In this document: in pieces, positions 1 through 12,643 of the stretch
Numbering within the stretch: position 1 is the stretch's first letter
Layout: each line of letters begins with the position of its first letter
Source: Paragonimus skrjabini miyazakii
Taxonomy: Eukaryota > Platyhelminthes > Trematoda > Plagiorchiida > Troglotrematidae
Reading direction: 5' to 3'
Assembly (NCBI GenBank): GCA_014338405.1
Contig: JTDE01000205.1
Span: 145,345-209,344 of the forward strand
DNA length: 64,000 nt
Program-made: the position numbers and the translations under genes
The notes under the pieces: model-generated
The model's database searches: none
What the model saw: only the letters and a program-made list of their open reading frames with translations
What the model was told of the DNA's origin: nothing

Positions 1-460
1 AAGCTCTAGTCACATTGTTGGCATGAAGGTGTTTGACACGGTTGTCCACTGTCAGTGTACGGAAGTCTCTCTGGTTCTCATGAGCTGCGTAGTTCTCGAA
101 CAACAATGCAGGCCCCATTTCCAGACTTGTGTCTGATGCCTGAACGGTGCACCCTCTCACTTGCTTTTGTCCGTATGACCGTGATTGCATTTCCATGCTG
201 TACACAGGCGATCCATTGCTCAGCTTGAGCGGTGAGTGAGCCACACGCTGCGAATTCGTCACTTCGAATGGGTAATTTATCCCGGAGGATACGCACACAG
301 TGGGACTCAGGGGAGACCAACAGCCTCCAGGACTTCGAACGCAAAATCTGTTCGTATTTATCGTAGGATTAACCGTCATACTACACATTGTCGGATAATT
401 GATAGAACTTGGGGAATCCAAGGTGGAAGATGGGTTGTTCACCCAGGGGGCAGTCATAAC
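1..460 (-). CDS. Coding exon running off the left edge (unknown protein, possibly protocadherin cytoplasmic tail)
   Basis: Seen: on the minus strand the intron ends in a pyrimidine-rich tract and TTTCAG (AG at 462-461). From 460 the phase-0 frame stays open for 153 codons to the window edge, while an in-frame TAA lies 6 nt upstream of the exon. The translation is rich in Ser, Asn, Pro and Thr and has no membrane segment; short pieces include VMTAPWVNNPSS near the start and FRTLTVDNRVKHLH near the edge. The base composition is less AT-rich than the flanks. Inference: a real internal exon. It shares the strand of the protocadherin main exon and lies downstream of it, and its composition would suit a cytoplasmic tail. 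However, the protocadherin exon ends in phase 1 and this one starts in phase 0, so at least one exon must lie between, or this is another gene. Confidence 0.6.
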
Positions 461-791
461 CTGAAATTAACAAGATTGAGTTGAATTATAGATTTTTGGG
501 TCTAAAGAGATATATGTTTTCAAGCATCTAAGAGACCATAACAAAAAGTTGATATAGAGTAGTACAACTATCCCAAGTAAACTATTTAATCATCACCACG
601 TATCTTCTTGGAGACTTGTCCTTAGCAACCCCATCTGAAGACACATCATACTTGTTAATTGATTTATATATTTGTACCACCCCGTTGGTTGTCCTAATAC
701 TGTTCCTAATAACAACCCAGTCATGTAAACCGTTATAAGTAGACAAGGTGTACTTTGTCATTACGGTAATCCTATGAGAATTTCGTCTCAG
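461..791. other. Non-coding stretch between opposite-strand exon candidates
   Basis: AT-rich sequence. The only supported signal is the splice acceptor of the minus-strand exon at its left end. The opposite-strand frames here look like chance. Confidence 0.4.
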
Positions 792-1001
792 ATGAGCAAC
801 GATACGAAGCTTTACTTGAATAACCCATGTCAACCGAACACTGCTGAGTGTGTAGATTTTGACAGACAGACAATCTGTCCTAAGGACTTGCTTGAACTTA
901 TGTCACATCGAAATATCGCTAATCAACATGAGGATGGATATATCCGATGTATTGATGGCATGCCGTTATGTCTGAGTAGTTCTTGTGGCCAGCTGATATG
1001 T
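792..1001 (+). CDS. Candidate Cys-rich exon, plus strand
   Basis: Seen: an acceptor ending in CGTCTCAG at 784-791 is followed by 70 open codons in phase 0, ending at a strong donor GTAAGC (1002). The peptide begins with Met, holds eight Cys, and has a Cys-dense end (residues 53-70, with CIDGMPLC and SSSCGQLIC). No family is recognised. Cysteine spacing of this kind is common in extracellular domains, but that is only an analogy. The exon lies opposite in orientation to the protocadherin and would sit inside its long intron if the 460-1 exon belongs to that gene. Seventy codons can be open by chance; the splice sites and cysteine density argue for a real exon. Confidence 0.38.
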
Positions 1002-1424
1002 GTAAGCTTACACACAGTGTACTGAAGCGTGTTCGAGTGGTCCAGTTGTTACTGGTTGCCTCATACTGCTGCATGATTCCGACATAGATGAAAGTTAGCC
1101 AACTGCAACGAATTCAGAGTTTTCCTTAAACGTTTCTGTTCCAACTGGTACTAATCGGTACACGCCTTTATGGTTTAAATATAGATCTAAAACAAAACTT
1201 CCAGTATCTCATGCGCAACCCTGACGACTCGTTCATTGAACAGAATGAGCGTCAAACGTGTGACTGAAATTTATTTTCGACGCATTTTGTCCACTCGAAT
1301 AGAGTAACAAACACTACATCAAAATGAGTTATGAGACAAACACAACATCCGCAAAACAGTAGTTGAAATGAGTGAACATCAGGTTGATTCAAACTCTGGC
1401 GAATTAAATTTGACGTAGCCCCAG

Positions 1425-1658
1425 ATGAGCCTTTCGCATTGTCAATGGAAGCCTTCAGTTCACAGTTCATCGCGGCTGGTTAATGGTCGGGTAGAGGATC
1501 GCTTAAACCTGTTAGTACTGACCAAGGAACAAAGGTGGCAGTGTGTTGCCTCATTCTTCGAACGAGTCACTAGTTGGATTCAACTGGTGTCCGATCTTCC
1601 GAGTACTAGCTTTGCCCACGAGGTGAAAAAAGGCCCAGATTCCAGAATTCATCGATGA
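1425..1658 (+). CDS. Candidate terminal exon following the Cys-rich exon
   Basis: Seen: 77 codons from an ATG directly after CCCAG (AG at 1423-1424) to TGA at 1656. The phase (0) matches the donor of the 792-1001 exon. The peptide is unusually rich in Trp and Arg for this AT-rich region (for example KEQRWQCVASFFERV). AATAAA occurs at about 2.09 kb. No domain is recognised. It could be the last exon of the same plus-strand gene or a chance frame. A donor-like GTGAAA inside it would allow further splicing. Confidence 0.3.
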   Translation: MSLSHCQWKPSVHSSSRLVNGRVEDRLNLLVLTKEQRWQCVASFFERVTSWIQLVSDLPSTSFAHEVKKGPDSRIHR

Positions 1659-4600
1659 CCCAATTTCCAACGCAAAACATCTCTGATATGCGTAACGTAT
1701 TCTGTCAATATTGGTCTTGTTGTTATGTGATTTCACCTCAGGTCCCACAGTTTCATCTTTTCCTCTTGATCAGATTAGTACCCTGGTAGCCTGCCTAGAT
1801 TCACCAATAATACCGTATAGAATGTGTGGTCGTAAAATGAGTGGTCAACTGGGACTTTCGATCTGGGAGTACAATAGCCATTAAAACCCGTTACATTTGT
1901 TTTGAATGGAATGCAGCGATTCAGGCATTGTAAGGTGAACATATATCTGGGGAACGCATGTACATACTACTTAAGGACAGCGATAAGCTTTAAGTGATCG
2001 AAATGAGCGTGCAGTTTAGTAGATAGTCTAATCTTTAGACAAACAACTTTTGAGATGCCACACCTTAGACGAGTGCCAATGTATCTTAGCTAATAAAACA
2101 GGTTAGTTTCAATTCTTTTATAGGATGTAGAGAATGAGGTTGAGGTTGATCACCGGACGACTGTACAGCCGACTGAATTCAAACCCTTACAACAATAGCA
2201 CGAATAAATTTGTTAGTCGCACAGTCGACATTGTTTTCACCAGGTGGATATGAAGTGCAGTACAATGAAACGTATGACAGGAATAGATACTGATAAGACG
2301 ACCGTGTCAGTCAGCCGTACCTATTAAGTGGATAGCGACTGTCAACGCGGTTCGCAAGTAGTTCTGAAACTTGAGGTAACCTTACCGAAATGGACCAGAT
2401 TGAAGCAGTCCATACGGTGTTATCATAATGTCCTAGTAAACAGTTCACCCTACATACTCGAGCATGCATCTCAACGGAAATTTCCCTACAGATGAAAATG
2501 AATGACCGATGAAACTGATCTGAAATGGCAATCTTCCTACATAAGGTTTTGAAGAAACGTCATCCCCGTACGGCAAAAACGTGACAGAGTAACTGTTCAT
2601 CAAGCTGTAACTTCTACTTTCACGGAAATAGTCCGGTGTTCCGAGTAGGTTCCAGCCAGTTTTCCTCAATATGTACGAAATATTATAGCTGGTGAGTTTC
2701 TCTGACTGTCGTTTGAAGTGAAACCTAATAGCAATTATCACTTTGATATTTGGGGTTTACTGCAGTGTTTGTCAAGTAAGCCAATACGAAGGATAATGTT
2801 TTCTCCACATCTTCCCAGGAACCCAGTAGTGATGGCCTAGTGATCATACATTTGATCTTTGACTGCTGTGTGTGCGTACACAAATAACGAATTTCATTCT
2901 CGGGTGTACATGAGGCAGATACGAGATCAGTATTTTGTCAAATGTGCCATTGAGTGCACAATCTCCTGGCAGACATAACGACGAAAGTCCGAGACCAACT
3001 GATGTGTTTTCTGGACAAGTACGAAACTGTAGGCTAATGCATTCTACTTCCGTTTATCAGCTGAAAATCCATGGGTTACTGCGAGGTATTGCGGATATTG
3101 TTTCAGTCACTGAATGTTTCCAGGTTAGTGAAAGCTTACCAAACTTTTTCTGAGCACTTCCTATCGTTAAAACATCATATGGAAGGGGTCGAAAACATGA
3201 GTGTAAAGCTGCTTGATTTCGAAACGGTACTTTTTTTCACATGAAAATGACAGAAAATTTGAGGACAAAGTTATTCTACTCAGTTGTACGCTTATCCTGA
3301 TACCAAACCCGTTCTGACAGTTTGCTGAATATGCACGTTTATATAGCAATGTAAGAAAACAGTTGAAGCAGCTTTGTTCGCATATAAAGTTGATTAAGGC
3401 CACTTAACATCTTACATAACAACCTTTGCTTTATCTGAAATCATGTTGTCTAATTTTAGAACAGTCGACGTTTGAACTGATATCTGACTGGTAACTTTTG
3501 GTTCCATGTCACTCAGTGACTGGGTTGGCGAAGTCTTAATTCTGGACTCTCACGACTGACTATTGATTGACCTTCTTTGAAGATACATTTGACAAGTTCT
3601 TGTGGGTCCGTTCAGTCGCATGTTACCGTTTGATGATGGTCTGTTCTTGTATGTAGATTTAGGACAACCGATGAAATGAACTTAACTAAACTGCTTTATA
3701 CAATTCCTTTGCGTGCTTACTGTGTACCTGTATAAACATTTCTGCCACATTCACGATGAATGCCTTTTCAGTTTGATTCCTGTGAACTGAGATACGCGGA
3801 AACTGATCGCGCCGACCAATAGCCAGTTCACATCAAAGCAGTCGTGTAGACAACTTACGTCAGGTTTCGTCTAACTACCGTTCCTCACACTCGTGGCATA
3901 TGACTTTGCACCTAGTGGTTTTTTGTCAACGATTCTGAACTACTCCTTCTCTTTGATAGCATGGTTCATATAGCTGCGGGTGGCTTTTTGCTCATGTAAT
4001 ATCGCCTTGTAGCTGGCTTCCTGTAGCCACTTCTGACATACTTTAAGCGTACGACAGACGTTGTTTTTGTTAAGTGTAGTACGTGTTTTATACCTCTGAA
4101 GAAAACTCTGCCAAATGAAACTTCCAGATGTTCCGTTATGGAAGAAACACTGAGTACATACAATATTTGTTAACTTTCCTGGACATCACTATAATGAACA
4201 GAGCTGGATGCTGCTTTATTTATGTGCAGTTTGGCTGATTGTTGTGGATACCAAGAAGCTGGTGTGCATGTGTGAAGTGATGAATACGTCCTAAAGGATT
4301 TCGTTTTCATTTTAACTATACGTAATGAACTTGATATCGTTGAAGATGTTTCAAAGTGGCGTCTGTGTATTATTTAGCTTGGGGTAATCAAAAGTTACCA
4401 ATGCACCATCTACCTAATGCACTCACACTTCCGATTCGATCCTCAGCTACGTAGTATTTGCTTGACTACTTCTGCGAAGTACCAAACATGAGCGACTTTG
4501 ATGCAGTTTTTTCTAGCTATTCCTCAATCCGTTGTATATAACTAGGCACAGTCCCAAAATGTTGTCTGGTTTCAATTAGTTTTTCTGCCTGGGTTTCTTT

Positions 4601-7600
4601 TGCAACAGTTGTCGTCGTGTCTCACACATCACACTATGGTCATCCAAGGTGGAAACGAACAAAATTATGGTGTCTGCTATTTTTTGCAACGCTTCAGTTC
4701 TGAACAAATTTTGTTGAGCATCCTTAATAGATATTTATAATCCATTGAGGAGGTAGCACAGTCGGCTCCACAGATTTCTTGCAAAATTATATGAGTATCC
4801 TTTTGTTAGTTCGTAAAATTAAGAAATGTCTGTGTTTTCAGATGGCATTTTCATGCTTCCCTGTTGGTTTATCTCATGTGTAGCTGGGTAGCTCACTTCA
4901 TCAGAACAGAGTAAAGACGAGCATTGTTGCACGTTAACATTTCACTTACTGTCATCAATCACAAACGTAAAACGCGTAGACAGTATTGATCTAACAGATG
5001 GAAGCAAGCAATGATTAGAGGAGTCCACAGAAAAATCAAGTAATTATGACCGCAATATTCAAATGAGTTGCTACGGTTACCTCTGTGCACACGACACCGG
5101 TTGATTAAAATGCAGCTCAAAACTTATCAACTCTGTTGACAATGAAGATGTCATCAACAAATCGTATTTACAGTAAGGTTTTGTGATCATCATAGGGAAC
5201 TTGCTGTTCAGCCATTTAGACGGTCTATTTGCGACTTAGTTCGTCAGTTGATTAGTGTGACTGGTATTGATAAAGCGATAAGCAGTAATGTTACTGATTA
5301 ACTGTGTATGCCTCCTCTGCGTAATCTGTTGTGTCTATACAAACCAATATTCATACCTAATCATTCGAAAAAATGATGATGTCCTCATCTTTGTCTAATC
5401 TGTTTAAGACCTTTTATATGTCGGTATGGGTGATAAACTATCTGTTGCCAATCAAATCTTGGGATATGTTTTCTCGAGTTTGTCTGTGGTTAATCTACCA
5501 ATCCGTTAGACTTCAGTGCATACTCCTATTTGGCCAAGTAAATTTTTGCTATCGAGTCCGTCTAGGTATCGTTTAACATCAACGTCTCTATCAGATGGTG
5601 ACTACTTAGACAAGTGTTCGTTGTGGACGTTGCTGTTGTTGTCGTCTGCGTTATTCCCTAACACCTTTGACAGCTTTCCTTCGAGTGTACCATTATTTTC
5701 CTCTCTAGTATTTATGACGATTAGTCTAACTGACATATTTTGTCACTTAATTTTTTTTTCTGGCAATTGTCTGTTCATCGTTGCTTCTCTTAGTTACCAT
5801 TATTTATTCTGGTTCTGTCATCCATTTGATATCGACGATTAGCGTACGTAGTATACGCCTGCCATCTTGTCTGACTATTGGTCAAATCTGAGGGTGGTTG
5901 ATAGATGGTCTGCAGTCGGTACTTGTTAGGAGGACGTATTGACACAGACATCCGTGGCGAAAAAAAAATCGCACGTGCCTAAAGATTCCTCCAGTTTCGA
6001 ATATCATACGCTATCCTACCAGTGCATAATGAAGCTTGTCTTAACCAAGAAGCTCGCCTACCGCAACGAGTAAGTCCATAAAATAAAAATTCTGCTCACT
6101 GATATTCTGACCTCATTTGATGACCAAACCTTTCGGATCTATACGCCAAGGTCGGCAAGCAACCGAACAGCTTACGTAATCAACTGCGCCCCTAGCTCCA
6201 CTCACCACCAGATGAAATCAGACTATGAAAAGAGGACTGATATACGAACAAAGGCACCACAGTACTAAGTAATCATAGTTTTGGAAAAGCTGGCATGTTA
6301 GAATGAGCAATACGTAATATTCACTACCTCAAAGTGTCTCAGCTAACCATACTGCCCGGAGACTTAGAATCGCATCGTGGATGTATACATCGAGCTTTTG
6401 CCTGAAGTTGTTAACCATAAATTCTATCACCACCCCATAGACAGATTTTTTTTAGAAGGGTCATGCATTAATCCTGCAAGTGTTACTTCCCGTTCCGTCC
6501 CTCTGTTGTAGTTTCAGCAAGTGACGTTGGAACCAGAGCTTCTGTTTCGGCCTGACATTGTGCCGTAACAAATGACACAACATTTCATAAGTTTAGACAA
6601 AATCACCTTAGACACATAGATCATTACATGAAACATTATTGCAGATTTAGTAATGTTTCATAGTAAGAAATTAGATAAAGCAATAAACTAAGTTTTGTGG
6701 CCGTCCACAACACCGTCCTGCTCAGCTAGGATTAGTGAAACACTGAACGGAATCAGTAAGTAACATGACAGGATGATTTATTTTGTTCAAATTATAAGCC
6801 AGCTAAGTAGAGTAGGATAAGACATGTACAAGGGATTACCTCAGAGAATAATCCACTCGTTCCATTAGCGTATTGACTTGCGGTAAATGGTTTACCTGCA
6901 AATCGAGGGACAGAGATAAAGCAGAAATTGAGAATGAACACTATTTTATGATGAATTTTGAAAATAAACAAAAATCGACAAGCAACGTAGTGTGGAACAC
7001 TTCATATTCAAATGAAAAGATAATTATGGGTTAATTAAATTTAGCTGATGAAGTTTGTAGTAAGTAGTAAAATACAAGGGCGGTAATGATCTAACCTTCA
7101 TAAAAAAATTACTTTTCAGCATGATTATAGGAAACATTTGAACGATGGAATGTTATATACATGAGTTTATTTTTAAAGAGTGGAATCTTACGTAAGATTG
7201 TAATGACAGTAACGTTAAATGTATGTCAGGCGGGCTAATAGTAAGCTATTTACTCCAACGGACATAATGTGCGCATCCCATAGGTAAACAAACAATTCAA
7301 TATTCCAACTGGTTAGTGCGTGCATACCATTTATTTGTCCGTCCATTTACATGAAAAATGATAAATTTGTAACCGGTTTGTTTGGCAGAGGTGAGATAAG
7401 TTTCGTTACAATAGGCATTTATCTGCGACTTGTTGAGTTAACCAAAACTGGGAAGTAGATAATTTCTAAATGATCCTGCATTACGCCGCACATCATAACA
7501 CCGTCAATTCGAATAAGGCGTATCAATATAAAATTAATCATCAGTCATGTCCAAATTAGTAACCCATTGAAGCATATTTATGATTCAGTGGCACACTGAT

Positions 7601-10600
7601 TAACACAAGTATTCATGTTAAATACTCCGCAGAAAATGGGATCGTATAGTTTAGTCAGCAATAACATACAGATTGCCACACGACTCTGCACTGGAAAACG
7701 GTTTGAAACACAGGCCACATAAGGAAAACTACCTGAATGAGCTATACACTCTCTTCTCAATCGCTGTCCGCTTGTGGGATATGGACCACGTCGCTCCTAG
7801 CTACTGTCCAACAAGCTGATGTGCACGTAGTATAATCCAACATAACATCACAACCACGGTTAGGCAGAGACACTCAGGGCGAACTAATCTGCGGAAGCCA
7901 CGAGTCCAATCTACGCTTTGGTAAGTGAAATCGTCTTTCTCAAACGTAAACTGGACTGATGTTTAATTTCGGTCTGTCAATTCACAGAGAGTTAAGTTGG
8001 CGAACAAACGCATACCTTGCAAGAGGCCCGTTACGTCTTCGCTTTGGTTCATTTCGATAAGTCAACACTATTGTCAACCTAGGTCGTAAGTATATGACTT
8101 AAACCCCCCGTTGTTGTAAGAAACGAACGTATTATGGCAATCCAAATCAAGCAGCCTTCGTATCACGCATATGCTATTTTTCAAGACGACAATAAGAACA
8201 AAAATGAAAACAGACAGCTAATTTTCAACAATGACTAAACTTGTCATCCAAATTGATTGCGGTAACGCAGCAATTTGTCCGAACAATGACTCCAAATAAC
8301 CGTTAAAGCAATCAGAGGAAAGCACACTGACATAATGTACATACGGATCAATAACGAGGCCACAAAGCAGAGAAATGCCCCACAATGCATAGCATTTCCA
8401 CAATGCGCATGACGATGTCATTTTGCAGTTTACAAATTATACGAGCAGAATAAAAAAACAAGATCTATTTCTGGTTTGGTGGGAAAATTGCTAGGTTTTC
8501 CTCTAGTCTGCCGTTAATTTGTAAATCTCGTGTTCATGAATGTGACCGTTCACTATATACCGTTTAGTAGGAAAACATGCAGATAACACATCTGGTTAGA
8601 CATTACTTTATTTTGACTAGTTCATTGTGACCCACTGAAGGTTAGTAGTTTCCAGGTTTAGGGTATTGTACAAACGTTATAAAATTTGTTTGCATTCCCC
8701 TGTTGTCACTTGTGGACCAAGACAGCGAAAAAACTGGGACGGCGAGACCGAGCGATGTGGTCTTGAATGTGTATGAACCCCTATGCCAGTGAGCGCCGCT
8801 ATGGTCACTTTTGTGCTTAGGGGTTATTCACTAAACCAAGTGGATTATGAGGACTGTTTATAAGTAATTCCTTAGGTAATTCTTTGAGCTGGAATTTCTG
8901 CAAGATGGTTTAGACCCTGGCTTTATTTCGGTGCCGAATCACGGGACATACTTTATACGCTGCATTGTCGCACGGGAATTCTGATTCCGCCAATCCCATG
9001 TTCCCCGTCTAACTGATGTCAAACAAATTATCAGTTCGGCTTACTTCTACATCAGATATGACTCAACTCCTTCCCAAATGATCTGGCAGTCTGGTTGATC
9101 ACTGTCTAACAGTGGTGATTACATCAATCCGTTGAGCATTATTTTGGTCAAACCCTTTGATCGACTGTGTACATAATGAACTTTGCATTTTTTTCATATT
9201 GGTCATTTTATAATCAGTGGAAATTTTACATCTGACCATTCTGTTCATTAGGGTAATTAGTCCAAACTGATAATTGCGGAATTGTTCTCAATTTTTGAGA
9301 AATAGCGAGGCTAGAATGATGACATCGATTTAGTTTCCACCCCATGTGAATCACAACGTCTGACGTGAATGTCCTGGTTGAACAACCAATTTGGTGATGG
9401 TTGCAGTTCGCTTCGCTGAGTTTGGTAAATCATGCGAACAGGAACGAAACGGGTGAACCGGTTTTGGTTGAATTATCATAAACTTGTTTCAAAACGAGCA
9501 TCTTACGTCCTGGCGAGTCAGAAAACGTCATTTTCTCCAACTTTTACGATTATTTTGTTGCATATCAAATTATTAAACCAAACCTTAAGCAGTTAGGCAA
9601 CCGACTTCTGCCATACAGTCTGTCCATCCGACCGAGGAAGCAAAATTGGTTTGAAATTTTTATCCATTTGGGAACAGCCACCCACGTTGTATCATCGGCA
9701 TAGCACATGGGGTTGAAAAACACCAATCTACAGGCGTAGCATCATAAGTGAAATCGCTTTCGGAAAAGAAAGTAATGAACCATACCAGTAGCCTCTATTT
9801 GATATATATCATTTGTTGACGGCTTAAGGGTCACTAACGATGTACCGTTGAGATCAGGTTGGTTACTGAGGAAGACAGAATTAGACGATACAAAATCCAG
9901 TCGTCTATCATGCTGCATCAAATGATCTCTTCTTACGAGTTATGTGTGAGACAGTGCCTAGTGAACGTGACCAAGATAGCTCCGTGTCCAGGAAACAAGA
10001 TATTGTTATACTAATATTAGATACCGCTCATGATCTGTGATATCTTAGAAGGTTTTCGTAAACCACTTGCCCAAATGTGATTTTATTTCTATGAAAATTG
10101 TATCCACTATTTCACACCCTTAATAAGTGATAAAGTTGTAATAAAGCTAACCACTTGGAATACTACGACCTCAAAATGGGACACACAGTATGGATAGTTT
10201 CTGAGTTGTCAAAAGCTTTGCTAAGGTGCCGTCATATGGTTGACTCTTTAGTGTAAAGCCTTTTGGTCAAGATATAAGTACAAGCAGTACTTGGCAGCCT
10301 TCCCTCGTTGCGGTACGTCTGAGTAATATTAGGCTTATGCAAATGAAATTCAAAAATGGTTGCATAAATCACAAGTTTATCCTTTCTAGAAGGCTTCGTT
10401 GTTTTTGGTGTGTTTAAGAGATTAAAGTGAACTGCCTGTGTTCGGTGTATTTAGATTTTGTAATGTATCGAAAGTTGCTCGCGAAGATTTGTCTGTCTGG
10501 TTCACACTCAACACTTAACACAAAATGATTTAATGCTTGCTAGTCCAAAGCTGTTCTGTTAAGTGATGCTACAGTCTGGGTGCGGTTGAGATGCATCGAA

Positions 10601-10669
10601 AATTTAAATTCAATTTTCCAAAGCTGAAGGGGAGAAGGAATATACATGAAGCGCTTGATCTCTAATCTC
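1659..10669. other. Long AT-rich non-coding stretch
   Basis: About 9 kb without a supportable gene, RNA or element. One plus-strand frame at about 2.93-3.11 kb (with a QSPGRHNDESPRP stretch) and a T-rich frame at 5.5-5.84 kb are the most protein-like, but neither has convincing splice context. On the minus strand this could be protocadherin intron. Confidence 0.45.
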
Positions 10670-10945
10670 TAAGAAAATCCGCACCAGATGTCTACTTGTT
10701 CAGTCGTATGTTCTGCCTAAATGAAAACATAACATTTAACGCATTCGCACATGTCTGGAAACGGAATGTCCACAGTAATCGTTTAAAAGATGGCAGAACA
10801 TTAGCCTACAAGATCTCTCAATTTACACAGTCACGCAGTCACGCTGACAGTGAACCCGATGGTCTTGGTACTAATATTTCAAAACCGAGGATTTGTATCA
10901 AAGGCCGACACTCGCCGATTTCTTTCATACCCAACGGAAAGACAG
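10670..10945 (+). CDS. Candidate exon, plus strand (first of a small-intron series)
   Basis: Seen: the frame is open from just after an in-frame TAA near 10.67 kb, with the first ATG at 10708, to a donor at 10946 (CAG|GTACTC). It exits in phase 1. An internal acceptor (TTTACACAG, ending 10830) offers an alternative start in the same frame. The peptide is polar and basic, with no recognised domain. It joins in phase to the next exon across a 36-nt gap. Alternative: the opposite strand also has a 111-codon frame over 10839-11174. I prefer the plus strand because two successive short introns keep phase. Confidence 0.33.
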
Positions 10946-10981
10946 GTACTCTAGTCGTTTTTATTGAGAACTCTGTCTGAG

Positions 10982-11159
10982 AAGCTAACTTCAAAAACAG
11001 ATGTGCTAATCGAGGCCAGCTAGCGAATGGCTCCGGCACACCAATGCAAACAAAACCACCAGAACTTGCAACTGTACAGTCCACTTTGGGGGAAAACATT
11101 GTAAAAATGTCCCATAGAGGAAGTGCCGTGGAGGACATCGTGCTGACCTTCGTAAACAG
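10982..11159 (+). CDS. Candidate exon, plus strand (second)
   Basis: Seen: it begins after CTGTCTGAG with two bases that complete a phase-1 codon, stays open for 58 codons, and ends at AACAG|GTAACT in phase 2. The peptide is polar, with pieces such as GSGTPMQTKPPEL and SAVEDIVLTF. The preceding intron would be 36 nt and the following one 51 nt, sizes known in schistosome-type genes. No family is recognised. Confidence 0.35.
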
Positions 11160-11210
11160 GTAACTAGCTCCCATCCCTCATCAACACCTAATCAAAAGCT
11201 GTTGTTTCAG

Positions 11211-11292
11211 GCATGGTACAAAAATTCCAGGTTTTCCCATAGTTCACCGTCCATATACTTCCGAGGACGGTGCAGGGGTGCTTGCTCCATAA
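11211..11292 (+). CDS. Candidate last exon, plus strand (third)
   Basis: Seen: after a good acceptor (GTTGTTTCAG at 11201-11210) the phase-2 frame gives a short peptide (pieces KIPGFPIVHRP, SEDGAGV) and stops at TAA 11290-11292. A second frame through the same bases, reached if the previous donor is taken 6 nt earlier, is also open for about 50 codons, so the end of this gene is unresolved. Confidence 0.25.
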
Positions 11293-12490
11293 GTAAGGAC
11301 ACCCTATCGCTCATCATAACTTCAACTTTCGCAACTCTCAAGAGGCTGGATATGTAATCTCTACGTCTCCAACTTGTAATCAGGACAACCTGCTGAATGT
11401 TCCTCCTGTACTTCAGAAAGCGCATATGTGATGCAATAAAGCTGTTGAAAACTTATCGTCTGCTGTATATCAGAAGCGAATAATGTATTCCACTGAAAGG
11501 TTCGGTTGACAAAGAGTTCGCCACATCCCATGAGGTATCTCAAATCCAACGAACAAGCAAAGGCGGTCACAAAATATTTGCTATCTGTTTTCCATCACGC
11601 AAATGCTGCATTAATTCCGCAGTCTTCACTACGAGTAATTCCTTTTCTTTCCGCATGTAATCCAACGTGTATACAACTGTCGCCTGCGCGTACACCAACT
11701 GTCTAAGATTACTCAGTAAACTTCCAAAAACCACACAGTTGGCTTACGATACAACCCCTGACATTTCTCATAAATATCCGGTTCGCGGCAGGCACTAATG
11801 GACGTAATTTAAAAGTCCATGTATATCCTGAGAATTCCCCTTGATGGTAAAAATGAAGTTTTGTTATGTTACTTGATTAGAGAAGTCCAACATTTAATCT
11901 TGCCGAGGTATTTTAGTTTTCCGGTGTGCTGCTCTATGCCAACTGCTAACATGCAAGTAGGGTTTATGTATTGTAATTCCTCATCCAACACGCCTGATGA
12001 TGACGCCAGTTTTGAAAGACTAGAAAACCCCTTAAGTGTCCACCGATACTTACATATCTTCATTTTAGATGAGTTCGATTAGCCCCAGATTAACTTAAAG
12101 TGAATGACCTACTCAGATTGCGCAAATGAACTCTCAGCTCCCTACGCTGGAAGCCGTGAATATGCCAACTGGGTACCCAGACGTGGTACCGTTCTGTGCA
12201 CACATCCTTTCTCTTCACGACCTAATTATTGTAAACTCAAGTCATTTAGTAGATAGTGATTATAGAATATCCACTTGAATACGGTGTTCACACATAACTA
12301 ATTTCTGATCGTTCCTATTATTGGTCGAAACAACCAACTTCAGTTCAAACCTCCAAGTTGATCGCTATATCGGTGTACTTAACCTGGACTACGAGCTAAT
12401 GGACCAAAAGTATCGTGCCTTTCAAAACGAAATCCAGAATGTAGACGATTTATGTCTACTACCCAAATGATTCAATCTATCCTTGCTCAC
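11293..12490. other. Ambiguous stretch, possible further exon at 11.9-12.08 kb
   Basis: Several frames here look mildly protein-like. The best is plus-strand, about 11.93-12.08 kb, ending in TAG, with NTPDDDASFERLENP. The opposite strand over the same bases is also open, so I make no gene call. Confidence 0.3.
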
Positions 12491-12643
12491 CTCTTATATC
12501 GATAAAACTTTGTCTCCTCCATGATCGTCCCCAACTGTTTTCAAAGAAGAAAACGATAAGTAATTCAGAGGAACTGAATATTTTCTGAACAATTCGAACT
12601 AGGCCAGACATTTTTCGAGACAACAGTGTATTTTCATAGATTT
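12491..12643 (-). CDS. Candidate internal exon, minus strand (possible protocadherin tail exon)
   Basis: Seen: a strong acceptor (CATTTTCTTACAG) precedes 12643, and a strong donor (AGAG|GTGAGC) follows 12491. The 153-nt interval is open in phase 1 to phase 1. It encodes a peptide with LLSRKMSGLVRIVQKIF and a basic end (WGRSWRRQS). Phase 1 fits the donor of the protocadherin main exon, whose last base G would complete a Glu codon. Inference: a possible downstream exon of that gene, skipping the 13.3-13.5 kb candidate. A chance open frame is equally possible. Confidence 0.28.

Noticed and set aside
5516..5842. 108-codon plus-strand frame rich in Leu, Phe and Ser
   Set aside because: It comes from T-rich sequence, has no domain or splice context, and its hydrophobicity follows from base composition.
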